64,000 bases of DNA from Steromphala cineraria (Eukaryota; Mollusca; Gastropoda; Trochida; Trochidae): contig OU744728.1 of the NCBI GenBank assembly GCA_916613615.1, positions 33,371,950-33,435,949 of the forward strand. The letters are read 5' to 3'. The notes beneath the pieces are model-generated. The model did not search any database, was not told where the DNA came from, and saw nothing but the letters and a program-made list of their open reading frames with translations. The number at the start of each line of letters is the position of its first letter. Position 1 is the first letter of the stretch. Positions 48,100-61,500 of the stretch are shown here, piece after piece. The position numbers and the translations under genes were made by a program.

Positions 48100-51000
48100 A
48101 CTATTCACCCACCAGTCTACATGATGATAGGAGGAAGGTGCAAGTGAGAACCAACTATGCACCCAACAGTCTACATGATGATAGGAGGAAGGCGCAAGTG
48201 AGAAGCAAACTATTCACCCACCATTTTACATGATGATAGGAGGCAGGTGCAAGTGAGAACCAACCATGCACCCACCAGTCTACATGATGATAGGAGGCAG
48301 GTGCAAGTGAGAAGCAAACTATGCACCCATCAGTCTACATGATGATAGGAGGAAGGCGCAAGTGAGAAGCAAACTATTCACCCACCAGTCTACATGATGA
48401 TAGGAGGAAGGTGCAAGTGAGAACCAACTATGCACCCAACAGTCTACATGATGATAGGAGGAAGGTGCAAGTGAGAAGCAAACTATTCACCCACCATTCT
48501 ACATGATGATAGGAGGAAGGTACAAGTGATATGCAACTATGCACCCACCAATCTACATGATGATAGCAGGCAGGTGCAAGTGAGAAGCAAACTATTCACC
48601 CACCAGTCTACATGATGATAGGAGGAAGGTGCAAGTGAGAACCAACTATGCACCCACCAGTCTACATGATGATAGGAGGAAGGTGCAAGTGAGAACCAAC
48701 TATGCACCCATCAGTCTACATGATGATAGGAGGAAGGTACAAGTGAGAAGCAAACTATGCACCCAACAGTCTCCATGATGATAGGCGGAAGGTACAAGTG
48801 AGAAGCAAACTATTCACCCACCAGTCTACATGATGATAGGAGGAAGGTACAAGTGAGAACCAACTATGCACCCAACAGTCTCCATGATGATAGGAGGAAG
48901 GTGCAAGTGAGAAGCAAACTATTCACCCAACAGTCTACATGATGATAGGAGGAAGGTACAAGTGAGAAGCAAACTATTCACCCACCAGTCTACATGATGA
49001 TAGAAGGAAGGTGCAAGTGCGAAGCAAACTATGCACCCACCATTCTTCATGATGAAAGGAGGACGGTACAAGTGAGAAGCAAACTATTCACTCACCAGTC
49101 TACATGATGATAGAAGGAAGGTGCAAGTGAGAAGCAAACTATGCACCCAACAGTCTACATGATGATAGGAGGAAGGTACAAGTGAGAAGCAAACTATGCA
49201 CCCACCATTCTTCATGATGAAAGGAGGACGGTACAAGTGAGAAGCAAACTATTCACCCACCAGTCTACATGGTGATAGGAGGAAGGTGCAAGTGAGAAGC
49301 AAACTATACACCCACCAGTCTAAATGATGATAGGAGGCAGGTGCAAGTGAGAAGCAAACTATGCACCCACCAGTTTACATAATGATAGGAGGAAGACGCA
49401 AATGAGAAGCAAACTATTCACCCAACAGTCTACATGTTGATAGGAGGAAGGTACAAGTGAGAAGCAAACTATGCACCCACCAGTTTACATAATGATAGGA
49501 GGAAGGCTCAAGTGAGAAGCAAACTATTCACCCAACAGTCTACATGATGATAGGAGGAAGGTACAAGTGAGAAGCAAACTATTCACCCACCAGTCTACAT
49601 GATGATAGGAGGAAGGTACAAGTGAGAAGCAAACTATTCACCCACCAGTCTACATGGTGATAGGAGGAAGGTGCAAGTGAGAAGCAAACTATACACCCAC
49701 CAGTCTACATGATGATAGGAGGCAGGTGCAAGTGAGAAGCAAACTATTCACCCACCATTCTACATGATGATAGGAAGAAGGTGCAAGTGAGAAGCAAACT
49801 ATTCACCCACCAGTCTACATGATGATAGGAGGAAGGTACAAGTGAGAAGCAAACTATTCACCCAACAGTCTACATGATGATAGGAGGAAGGTGCAAGTGA
49901 GAAGCAAACTATTCACCCACCAGTCTACATGATGATAGGAGGAAGGTGCAAGTGAGAAGCAAACTATACACCCACCAGTCTACATGATGATAGGAGGCAG
50001 GTGCAAGTGAGAAGCAAACTATTCACCCACCATTCTACATGATGATAGGAAGAAGGTGCAAGTGAGAAGCAAACTATTCACCCACCAGTCTACATGATGA
50101 TAGGAGGAAGGTACAAGTGAGAAGCAAACTATTCACCCAACAGTCTACATGATGATAGGAGGAAGGTGCAAGTGAGAAGCAAACTATGCACCCACCAGTC
50201 TACATGGTGATAGGAGGAAGGTGCAAGTGAGAACCAACTATGCACCCACCAGTCTACATGATGATAGGAGGAAAGTGCAAGTGAGAACCAACTATGCACC
50301 CACCAGTCTACATGATGATAGGAGGAAGGTACAAGTGAGAAGCAAACTATTCACCCACCAGTCTACATGGTGATAGGAGGAAGGTGCAAGTGAGAACCAA
50401 CTATGCACCCAACAGTCTACATGGTGATAGGAGGAAGGTACAAGTGAGAAGCAAACTATTCACCCACCATTCTACATGATGATAGGAGGAAGGTGCAAGT
50501 GAGAACCAACTATGCACCCACCAGTCTACATGATGATAGGAGGAAGGTACAAGTGAGAAGCAAACTATTCACCCACCAGTCTACATGATGATAGGAGGAA
50601 GGTACAAGTGAGAAGCAAACTATTCACCCACCAGTCTACATGGTGATAGGAGGAAGGTGCAAGTGAGAACCAACTATGCACCCACCATTCTACATGATGA
50701 TAGGAGGAAGGTGCAAGTGAGAACCAACTATGCACACACCAGTCTACATGATGATAGGAGGAAGGTACAAGTGAGAAGCAAACTATTCACCCACCAGTCT
50801 ACATGATGATATGAGGAAGGTGCAAGTGAGAAGCAAACTATGCACCCACCATTCTACATGATGATAGGAGGAAGGTACAAGTGAGAAGCAAACTATTCAC
50901 CCACCAGTCTACATGATGATAGGAGGAAGGTACAAGTGAGAAGCAAACTATGCACCCACCATTCTACATGATGATAGGAGGAAGGTACAAGTGAGAAGCA

Positions 51001-54000
51001 AACTATGCACCAACCAGTCTACATGATGATAGGAGGAAGGCGCAAGTGAGAAGCAAACTATTCACCCAACAGTCTACATGATGATAGGAGGAAGGTACAA
51101 GTGAGAAGCAAACTATGCACCCACCAGTTTACATAATGATAGGAGGAAGGTACAAGTGAGAACCAAACTATGCACCCACCAGTCTACATGATGAAAGGAG
51201 TAAGGTACAAGTGAGAAGCAAACTTTTCACCCACCAGTCTACATGATGATAGGAGGAAGGCTCAAGTGAGAAGCAAACTATTCACCCAACAGTCTACATG
51301 ATGATAGGAGGAAGGTACAAGTGAGAACCAAACTATGCACCCACCAGTCTACATGATGATAGGAGGAAGGTACAAGTGAGAAGCAAACTATTCACCCACC
51401 AGTCTACATGGTGATAGGAGGACGGTACAAGTGAGAACCAACTATTCACCCACCAGTCTACATGATGATAGGAGGCAGGTACAATTGAGAAGCAAACTAT
51501 GCACCCACCAGTCTATATGATGATAGGAGGAAGGTACAAGTGAGAAGCAAACTATTCACCCACCATTCTACATGGTGATAGGAGGAAGGTGCAAGTGAGA
51601 ACCAACTATGCACCCACCATTCTACATGATGAAAGGAGGAAGGTACAAGTGAGAAGCAAACTTTTCACCAACCAGTCTACATGATGATAGGAGGAAGGTA
51701 CAAGTGAGAAGCAAACTATTCACCCACCAGTCTACATGGTGATAGGAGGAAGGTGCAAGTGAGAAGCAAACTATACACCCACCAGTCTACATGATGATAG
51801 GAGGCAGGTGCAAGTGAGAAGCAAACTATTCACCCACCATTCTACATGATGATAGGAAGAAGGTGCAAGTGAGAAGCAAACTATTCACCCACCAGTCTAC
51901 ATGATGATAGGAGGAAGGTACAAGTGAGAAGCAAACTATTCACCCAACAGTCTACATGATGATAGGAGGAAGGTGCAAGTGAGAACCAACTAGGCACCCA
52001 ACAGTCTACATGATGATAGGAGGAAGGCGCAAGTGAGAAGCAAACTATTCACCCACCATTTTACATGATGATAGGAGGCAGGTGCAAGTGAGAACCAACC
52101 ATGCACCCACCAGTCTACATGATGATAGGAGGCAGGTGCAAGTGAGAAGCAAACTATGCACCCATCAGTCTACATGATGATAGGAGGAAGGCGCAAGTGA
52201 GAAGCAAACTATTCACCCACCAGTCTACATGATGATAGGAGGAAGGTGCAAGTGAGAACCAACTATGCACCCAACAGTCTACATGATGATAGGAGGAAGG
52301 TGCAAGTGAGAAGCAAACTATTCACCCACCATTCTACATGATGATAGGAGGAAGGTACAAGTGATATGCAACTATGCACCCACCAATCTACATGATGATA
52401 GCAGGCAGGTGCAAGTGAGAAGCAAACTATTCACCCACCAGTCTACATGATGATAGGAGGAAGGTGCAAGTGAGAACCAACTATGCACCCACCAGTCTAC
52501 ATGATGATAGGAGGAAGGTGCAAGTGAGAACCAACTATGCACCCATCAGTCTACATGATGATAGGAGGAAGGTACAAGTGAGAAGCAAACTATGCACCCA
52601 ACAGTCTCCATGATGATAGGCGGAAGGTACAAGTGAGAAGCAAACTATTCACCCACCAGTCTACATGATGATAGGAGGAAGGTACAAGTGAGAACCAACT
52701 ATGCACCCAACAGTCTCCATGATGATAGGAGGAAGGTGCAAGTGAGAAGCAAACTATTCACCCAACAGTCTACATGATGATAGGAGGAAGGTACAAGTGA
52801 GAAGCAAACTATTCACCCACCAGTCTACATGATGATAGAAGGAAGGTGCAAGTGCGAAGCAAACTATGCACCCACCATTCTTCATGATGAAAGGAGGACG
52901 GTACAAGTGAGAAGCAAACTATTCACTCACCAGTCTACATGATGATAGAAGGAAGGTGCAAGTGAGAAGCAAACTATGCACCCAACAGTCTACATGATGA
53001 TAGGAGGAAGGTACAAGTGAGAAGCAAACTATGCACCCACCATTCTTCATGATGAAAGGAGGACGGTACAAGTGAGAAGCAAACTATTCACCCACCAGTC
53101 TACATGGTGATAGGAGGAAGGTGCAAGTGAGAAGCAAACTATACACCCACCAGTCTAAATGATGATAGGAGGCAGGTGCAAGTGAGAAGCAAACTATGCA
53201 CCCACCAGTTTACATAATGATAGGAGGAAGACGCAAATGAGAAGCAAACTATTCACCCAACAGTCTACATGTTGATAGGAGGAAGGTACAAGTGAGAAGC
53301 AAACTATGCACCCACCAGTTTACATAATGATAGGAGGAAGGCTCAAGTGAGAAGCAAACTATTCACCCAACAGTCTACATGATGATAGGAGGAAGGTACA
53401 AGTGAGAAGCAAACTATTCACCCACCAGTCTACATGATGATAGGAGGAAGGTACAAGTGAGAAGCAAACTATTCACCCACCAGTCTACATGGTGATAGGA
53501 GGAAGGTGCAAGTGAGAAGCAAACTATACACCCACCAGTCTACATGATGATAGGAGGCAGGTGCAAGTGAGAAGCAAACTATTCACCCACCATTCTACAT
53601 GATGATAGGAAGAAGGTGCAAGTGAGAAGCAAACTATTCACCCACCAGTCTACATGATGATAGGAGGAAGGTACAAGTGAGAAGCAAACTATTCACCCAA
53701 CAGTCTACATGATGATAGGAGGAAGGTGCAAGTGAGAAGCAAACTATTCACCCACCAGTCTACATGATGATAGGAGGAAGGTGCAAGTGAGAAGCAAACT
53801 ATACACCCACCAGTCTACATGATGATAGGAGGCAGGTGCAAGTGAGAAGCAAACTATTCACCCACCATTCTACATGATGATAGGAAGAAGGTGCAAGTGA
53901 GAAGCAAACTATTCACCCACCAGTCTACATGATGATAGGAGGAAGGTACAAGTGAGAAGCAAACTATTCACCCAACAGTCTACATGATGATAGGAGGAAG

Positions 54001-55810
54001 GTGCAAGTGAGAAGCAAACTATGCACCCACCAGTCTACATGGTGATAGGAGGAAGGTGCAAGTGAGAACCAACTATGCACCCACCAGTCTACATGATGAT
54101 AGGAGGAAAGTGCAAGTGAGAACCAACTATGCACCCACCAGTCTACATGATGATAGGAGGAAGGTACAAGTGAGAAGCAAACTATTCACCCACCAGTCTA
54201 CATGGTGATAGGAGGAAGGTGCAAGTGAGAACCAACTATGCACCCAACAGTCTACATGGTGATAGGAGGAAGGTACAAGTGAGAAGCAAACTATTCACCC
54301 ACCATTCTACATGATGATAGGAGGAAGGTGCAAGTGAGAACCAACTATGCACCCACCAGTCTACATGATGATAGGAGGAAGGTACAAGTGAGAAGCAAAC
54401 TATTCACCCACCAGTCTACATGATGATAGGAGGAAGGTACAAGTGAGAAGCAAACTATTCACCCACCAGTCTACATGGTGATAGGAGGAAGGTGCAAGTG
54501 AGAACCAACTATGCACCCACCATTCTACATGATGATAGGAGGAAGGTGCAAGTGAGAACCAACTATGCACACACCAGTCTACATGATGATAGGAGGAAGG
54601 TACAAGTGAGAAGCAAACTATTCACCCACCAGTCTACATGATGATATGAGGAAGGTGCAAGTGAGAAGCAAACTATGCACCCACCATTCTACATGATGAT
54701 AGGAGGAAGGTACAAGTGAGAAGCAAACTATTCACCCACCAGTCTACATGATGATAGGAGGAAGGTACAAGTGAGAAGCAAACTATGCACCCACCATTCT
54801 ACATGATGATAGGAGGAAGGTACAAGTGAGAAGCAAACTATGCACCAACCAGTCTACATGATGATAGGAGGAAGGCGCAAGTGAGAAGCAAACTATTCAC
54901 CCAACAGTCTACATGATGATAGGAGGAAGGTACAAGTGAGAAGCAAACTATGCACCCACCAGTTTACATAATGATAGGAGGAAGGTACAAGTGAGAACCA
55001 AACTATGCACCCACCAGTCTACATGATGAAAGGAGTAAGGTACAAGTGAGAAGCAAACTTTTCACCCACCAGTCTACATGATGATAGGAGGAAGGCTCAA
55101 GTGAGAAGCAAACTATTCACCCAACAGTCTACATGATGATAGGAGGAAGGTACAAGTGAGAACCAAACTATGCACCCACCAGTCTACATGATGATAGGAG
55201 GAAGGTACAAGTGAGAAGCAAACTATTCACCCACCAGTCTACATGGTGATAGGAGGACGGTACAAGTGAGAACCAACTATTCACCCACCAGTCTACATGA
55301 TGATAGGAGGCAGGTACAATTGAGAAGCAAACTATGCACCCACCAGTCTATATGATGATAGGAGGAAGGTACAAGTGAGAAGCAAACTATTCACCCACCA
55401 TTCTACATGGTGATAGGAGGAAGGTGCAAGTGAGAACCAACTATGCACCCACCATTCTACATGATGAAAGGAGGAAGGTACAAGTGAGAAGCAAACTTTT
55501 CACCAACCAGTCTACATGATGATAGGAGGAAGGTACAAGTGAGAAGCAAACTATTCACCCACCAGTCTACATGGTGATAGGAGGAAGGTGCAAGTGAGAA
55601 GCAAACTATACACCCACCAGTCTACATGATGATAGGAGGCAGGTGCAAGTGAGAAGCAAACTATTCACCCACCATTCTACATGATGATAGGAAGAAGGTG
55701 CAAGTGAGAAGCAAACTATTCACCCACCAGTCTACATGATGATAGGAGGAAGGTACAAGTGAGAAGCAAACTATTCACCCAACAGTCTACATGATGATAG
55801 GAGGAAGGTG
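48100..55810. repeat. Block duplication C (~3,835 bp, two copies)
   Basis: The rare variant ctccatgatgataggcgg occurs at 48771 and 52606, and tctaaatgatg at about 49319 and 53154, both 3,835 bp apart. The copies abut near 51.97 kb. In each copy a smaller internal repeat includes a gataggaagaaggtgc unit. Confidence 0.87.
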
Positions 55811-58800
55811 CAAGTGAGAACCAACTATGCACCCACCATTCTACATGATGATAGGAGGAAGGTGCAAGTGAGAACCAACTATGCACCCACCAGTCTACAT
55901 GATGATAGGAGGAAGGTACAAGTGAGAAGCAAACTATTCACCCACCAGTCTACATGGTGATAGGAGGAAGGTGCAAGTGAGAACCAACTATGCACCCACC
56001 AGTCTACATGGTGATAGGAGGAAGGTACAAGTGAGAAGCAAACTATTCACCCACCATTCTACATGATGATAGGAGGAAGGTGCAAGTGAGAACCAACTAT
56101 GCACCCACCAGTCTACATGATGATAGGAGGAAGGTACAAGTGAGAAGCAAACTATTCACCCACCAGTCTACATGATGATAGGAGGAAGGTACAAGTGAGA
56201 AGCAAACTATTCACCCACCAGTCTACATGGTGATAGGAGGAAGGTGCAAGTGAGAACCAACTATGCACCCACCATTCTACATGATGATAGGAGGAAGGTG
56301 CAAGTGAGAACCAACTATGCACACACCAGTCTACATGATGATAGGAGGAAGATACAAGTGAGAAGCAAACTATTCACCCACCAGTCTACATGATGATATG
56401 AGGAAGGTGCAAGTGAGAACCAACTATGCACCCACCATTCTACATGATGATAGGAGGAAGGTACAAGTGAGAAGCAAACTATTCACCCACCAGTCTACAT
56501 GATGATAGGAGGAAGGTACAAGTGAGAACCAACTATGCACCCACCAGTCTACATGATGATAGGAGGAAGGTACAAGTGAGAACCAACTATTCACCCATCA
56601 GTCTACATGATGATAGGAGGAAGGTGCAAGTGAGAAGCAAACTATTCACCCACCAGTCTACATGATGATAGGAGGAAGGTACAAGTGAGAACCAACTATT
56701 CACCCACCAGTCTACATGATGATAGGAGGAAGGTGCAAGTGAGAAGCAAACTATTCACCCACCAGTCTACATGATGATAGGAGGAAGGTGCAAGTGAGAA
56801 GCAAACTATTCACCCACCATTCTACATGATGATAGGAGGAAGGTACAAGTGAGAACCAACTATGCACCCACCAGTCTACATGATGATAGGAGGAAGGTAC
56901 AAGTGAGAAGCAAACTATTCACCCACCAGTCTACATGATGATAGGAGGCAGGTGCAAGTGAGAAGAAAACTATGCACCAACCAGTCTACATGATGATAGG
57001 AGGAAGGTACAAGTGAGAAGCAAACTATTCACCCACCAGTCTACATGATGACAGGAGGACGGTACAAGTGAGAAGCAAACTATACACCCACCAGTCTACA
57101 TGATGACAGGAGGAAGGTACAAGTGAGAAGCAAACTATGCACCCACCATTCTACATGATGATAGGAGGAAGGTGCAAGTGAGAAGCAAACTATTCACCCA
57201 CCAGTCTACATGATGACAGGAGGACGGTACAAGTGAGAAGCAAACTATTCACCCACCAGTCTACATGATGACAGGAGGAAGGTACAAGTGAGAAGCAAAT
57301 ATTCACCCACCATTCTACATGATGATAGGAGGCAGGTGCAAGTGAGAAGCAAACTATGCACCCACCAGTCTACATGATGATAGGAGGAAGGTACAAGTGA
57401 GAAGCAAACTATTCACCCACCAGTCTACATGATGATAGGAGGAAGGTGCAAGTGAGAAGCAAACTATTCACCCACCAGTCTACATGATGATAGGAGGAAG
57501 GTGCAAGTGAGAAGCAAACTATGCACCCACCATTCTACATGGTGATAGGAGGACGGTACAAGTGAGAAGCAAACTATTCACCCACCAGTCTACATGATGA
57601 TAGGAGGCAGGTGCAAGTGAGAAGCAAACTATGCACCCACCATTCTACATGATGATAGGAGGAAGGTGCAAGTGAGAAGCAAACTATGCACCCACCAGTC
57701 TACATGATGATAGGAAGACGGTACAAGTGAGAAGCAAACTTTTCACCCACCAGTCTACATGATGATAGCAGGCAGGTGCAAGTGAGAACCAACTATGCAA
57801 CCACCAGTCTACATGATGATAGGAGGAAGGGGCAAGTCAGAAGAAAACTATGCACCCACCAGTCTACATGATGATAGCAGGAAGGTACAAGTGAGAAGCA
57901 ACAATGCACCCACCAGTCTACATGATGATAGGAGGAAGGTGCAAGTGAGAACCAACTATGCACCCACCAGTCTACATGGTGATAGGAGGAAGGTGCAAGT
58001 GAGAACCAACTATGCACCCAACAGTCTACATGATGATAGGAGGAAGGTACAAGTGAGAAGCAACAATGCACCCACCAGTCTACATGATGATAGGAGGAAG
58101 GTGCAAGTGAGAACCAACTATGCACCCACCAGTCTACATGGTGATAGGAGGCAGGTGCAAGTGAGAAGCAAACTATTCACCCACCAGTCTACATGGTGAT
58201 AGAAGGAAGGTGCAAGTGAGAAGCAAACTATTCACTCACCAGTCTACATGATGATAGGAGGCAGGTGCAAGTGAGAAGCAAACTATGCACTCACCAGTCT
58301 ACATGGTGATAGGAGGAAGGTGCAAGTGAGAACCAACTATACACCCACCAGTCTACATGATGATAGGAGGCAGGTGCAAGTGCGAAGCAAACTATGCACC
58401 CACCATTCTTCATGATGAAAGGAGGACGGTACAAGTGAGAAGCAAACTATTCACTCACCAGTCTACATGATGATAGGAGGCAGGTGCAAGTGAGAAGCAA
58501 ACTATGCACCCACCAGTCTACATGATAATAGGAGGCAGGTGCAAGTGAGAAGCAAACTATTCACTCACCAGTCTACATGATGATAGGAGGCAGGTACAAG
58601 TGAGAAGAAAACTATGCACCCACCAGTCTACATGATGATAGGAGGCAGGTGCAAGTGAGAAGCAAACTATGCACTCACCAGTCTACATGATGATAGGAGG
58701 CAGGTGCAAGTGAGAAGCAAACTATTCACCCACCAGTCTACATGATGACAGGAGGAAGGTACAAGTGAGAAGCAAACTATGCACCCACCAGTTTACATAA

Positions 58801-59399
58801 TGATAGGAGGAAGGCGCAAGTGAGAAGCAAACTATTCACCCAACAGTCTACATGATGATAGGAGGAAGGAACAAGTGAGAACCAAACTATTCACCCACCA
58901 GTCTACATGATGATAGGAGGAAAGTACAAGTGAGAAGCAAACTATGCACCCACCAGTCTACATGATGATAGGAAGAAGGTACAAGTGAGAAGCAAAGTAT
59001 TCACCCACCATTCTACATGATGATAGGAGGAAGGTACAAGTGAGAAGCAACTATTCACCCACCAGTCTACATGATGATAGGAAGAAGGTACAAGTGAGAA
59101 GCAAACTATTCACCCACCATTCTACATGATGATAGGAGGAAGGTACAAGTGAGAAGCAACTATTCACCCAACAGTCTACATGATGATAGGAGGAAGGTAC
59201 AAGTGAGAAGCAAACTATTCACCCACCAGTCTACATGATGATAGGAGGCAGGTGCAAGTGAAAAGCAAACTATTCACCCAACAGTCTACATGGTGATAGG
59301 AGGAAGGTGCAAGTGAGAACCAACTATGCACCCACCATTCTACATTATGATAGGAGGACGGTACAAGTGAGAAGCAAACTATTCACCCACCAGTCTACA

Positions 59400-61500
59400 T
59401 GATGATAGGAGGAAGGTACAAGTGAGAAGCAAACTATTCACCCACCATTCTACATGATGATGAAGGACGGTACAAGTGAGAAGCAAACTATTCACCCACC
59501 ATTCTACATGATGATAGGAGGACGGTACAAGTGAGAACCAACTATTCACCCAACAGTCTACATGATGATAGGAAGAAGGTGCAAGAGAGAAGCAAACTAT
59601 GCACCCACCATTCTACATGATGATAGGAGGAAAGTACAAGTGAGAAGCAAACTATGCACCCACCAGTCTACATGATGATAGGAGGAAGGTGCAAGTGAGA
59701 ACCAACTATGCACCCACCATTCTACATGGTGATAGGAGGACGGTACAAGTGAGAAGCAAACTATGCACCCACCAGTCTACATGGTGATAGGAGGAAGGTG
59801 CAAGTGAGAACCAACTATGCACCCACCATTCTACATGATGATAGGAGGAAGGTACAAGTGAGAAGCAAACTATTCACCCACCAGTCTACATGGTGATAGG
59901 AGGAAGGTGCAAGTGAGAAGCAAACTATTCACCCACCATTCTACATGATGATAGGAAGAAGGTGCAAGTGAGAAGCAAACTATTCACCCACCATTCTACA
60001 TGGTGATAGGAGGAAGGTGCAAGTGAGAACCAACTATGCACCCACCATTCTACATGATGATAGGAGGAAGGTACAAGTGAGAAGCAAACTATTCACCCAC
60101 CATTCTACATGATGATAGGAAGAAGGTGCAAGTGAGAAGCAAAGTATTCACCCACCATTCTACATGATGAAAGGAGGAAGGTGCAAGTGAGAAGAAAACT
60201 ATTCACCCACCAGTCTAACATGATAATAGGAGGAAGGTGCAAGTGAGAACCAACTATGCACCCACCAGTCTACATGATGATAGGAGGAAGGTGCAAGAGA
60301 GAAGCAAACTATGCACCCACCAGTCTACATGATGATAGGAGGCAGGTACAAGTGAGAACCAACTATGCACCCACCAGTCTACATGATGATAGGAGGAAGG
60401 TGCAAGTGAGAAGCAAACTATGCACCCACCAGTCTACATGATGATAGGAGGAAGGTACAAGTGAGAACCAACTATGCACCCACCAGTCTACATGATGATA
60501 GGAGGAAGGTGCAGGTGAGAAGCAAACTATGCACCCACCAGTCTACATGATGATAGGAGGAAGGTACAAGTGAGAACCAACTATGCACCCACCATTCTAC
60601 ATGGTGATAGGAGGACGGTACAAGTGAGAAGAAAACTATTCACCCACCAGTCTTCATGATAATAGGAGGAAGGTGCAAGTGAGAACCAACTATGCACCCA
60701 CCATTCTACATGGTGATAGGAGGACGGTACAAGTGAGAAGCAAACTATTCACCCACCAGTCTACATGATGATAGGAGGAAGGTACAAGTGAGAAGCAAAC
60801 TATTCACCCACCATTCTACATGATGATGAAGGACGGTACAAGTGAGAAGCAAACTATTCACCCACCATTCTACATGATGATAGGAGGACGGTACAAGTGA
60901 GAACCAACTATTCACCCAACAGTCTACATGATGATAGGAAGAAGGTGCAAGAGAGAAGCAAACTATGCACCCACCATTCTACATGATGATAGGAGGAAAG
61001 TACAAGTGAGAAGCAAACTATGCACCCACCAGTCTACATGATGATAGGAGGAAGGTGCAAGTGAGAACCAACTATGCACCCACCATTCTACATGGTGATA
61101 GGAGGACGGTACAAGTGAGAAGCAAACTATGCACCCACCAGTCTACATGGTGATAGGAGGAAGGTGCAAGTGAGAACCAACTATGCACCCACCATTCTAC
61201 ATGATGATAGGAGGAAGGTACAAGTGAGAAGCAAACTATTCACCCACCATTCTACATGATGATAGGAAGAAGGTGCAAGTGAGAAGCAAACTATTCACCC
61301 ACCATTCTACATGGTGATAGGAGGAAGGTGCAAGTGAGAACCAACTATGCACCCACCATTCTACATGATGATAGGAGGAAGGTACAAGTGAGAAGCAAAC
61401 TATTCACCCACCATTCTACATGATGATAGGAAGAAGGTGCAAGTGAGAAGCAAACTATTCACTCACCATTCTACATGATGATAGGAGGAAGGTACAAGTG
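59400..61500. repeat. Block duplication D (~1,366 bp)
   Basis: The deletion variant gatgatgaaggacgg occurs at 59461 and 60827, 1,366 bp apart, followed by the same run of units including gaagaaggtgcaagagag. This equals about 25 units. Confidence 0.8.
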
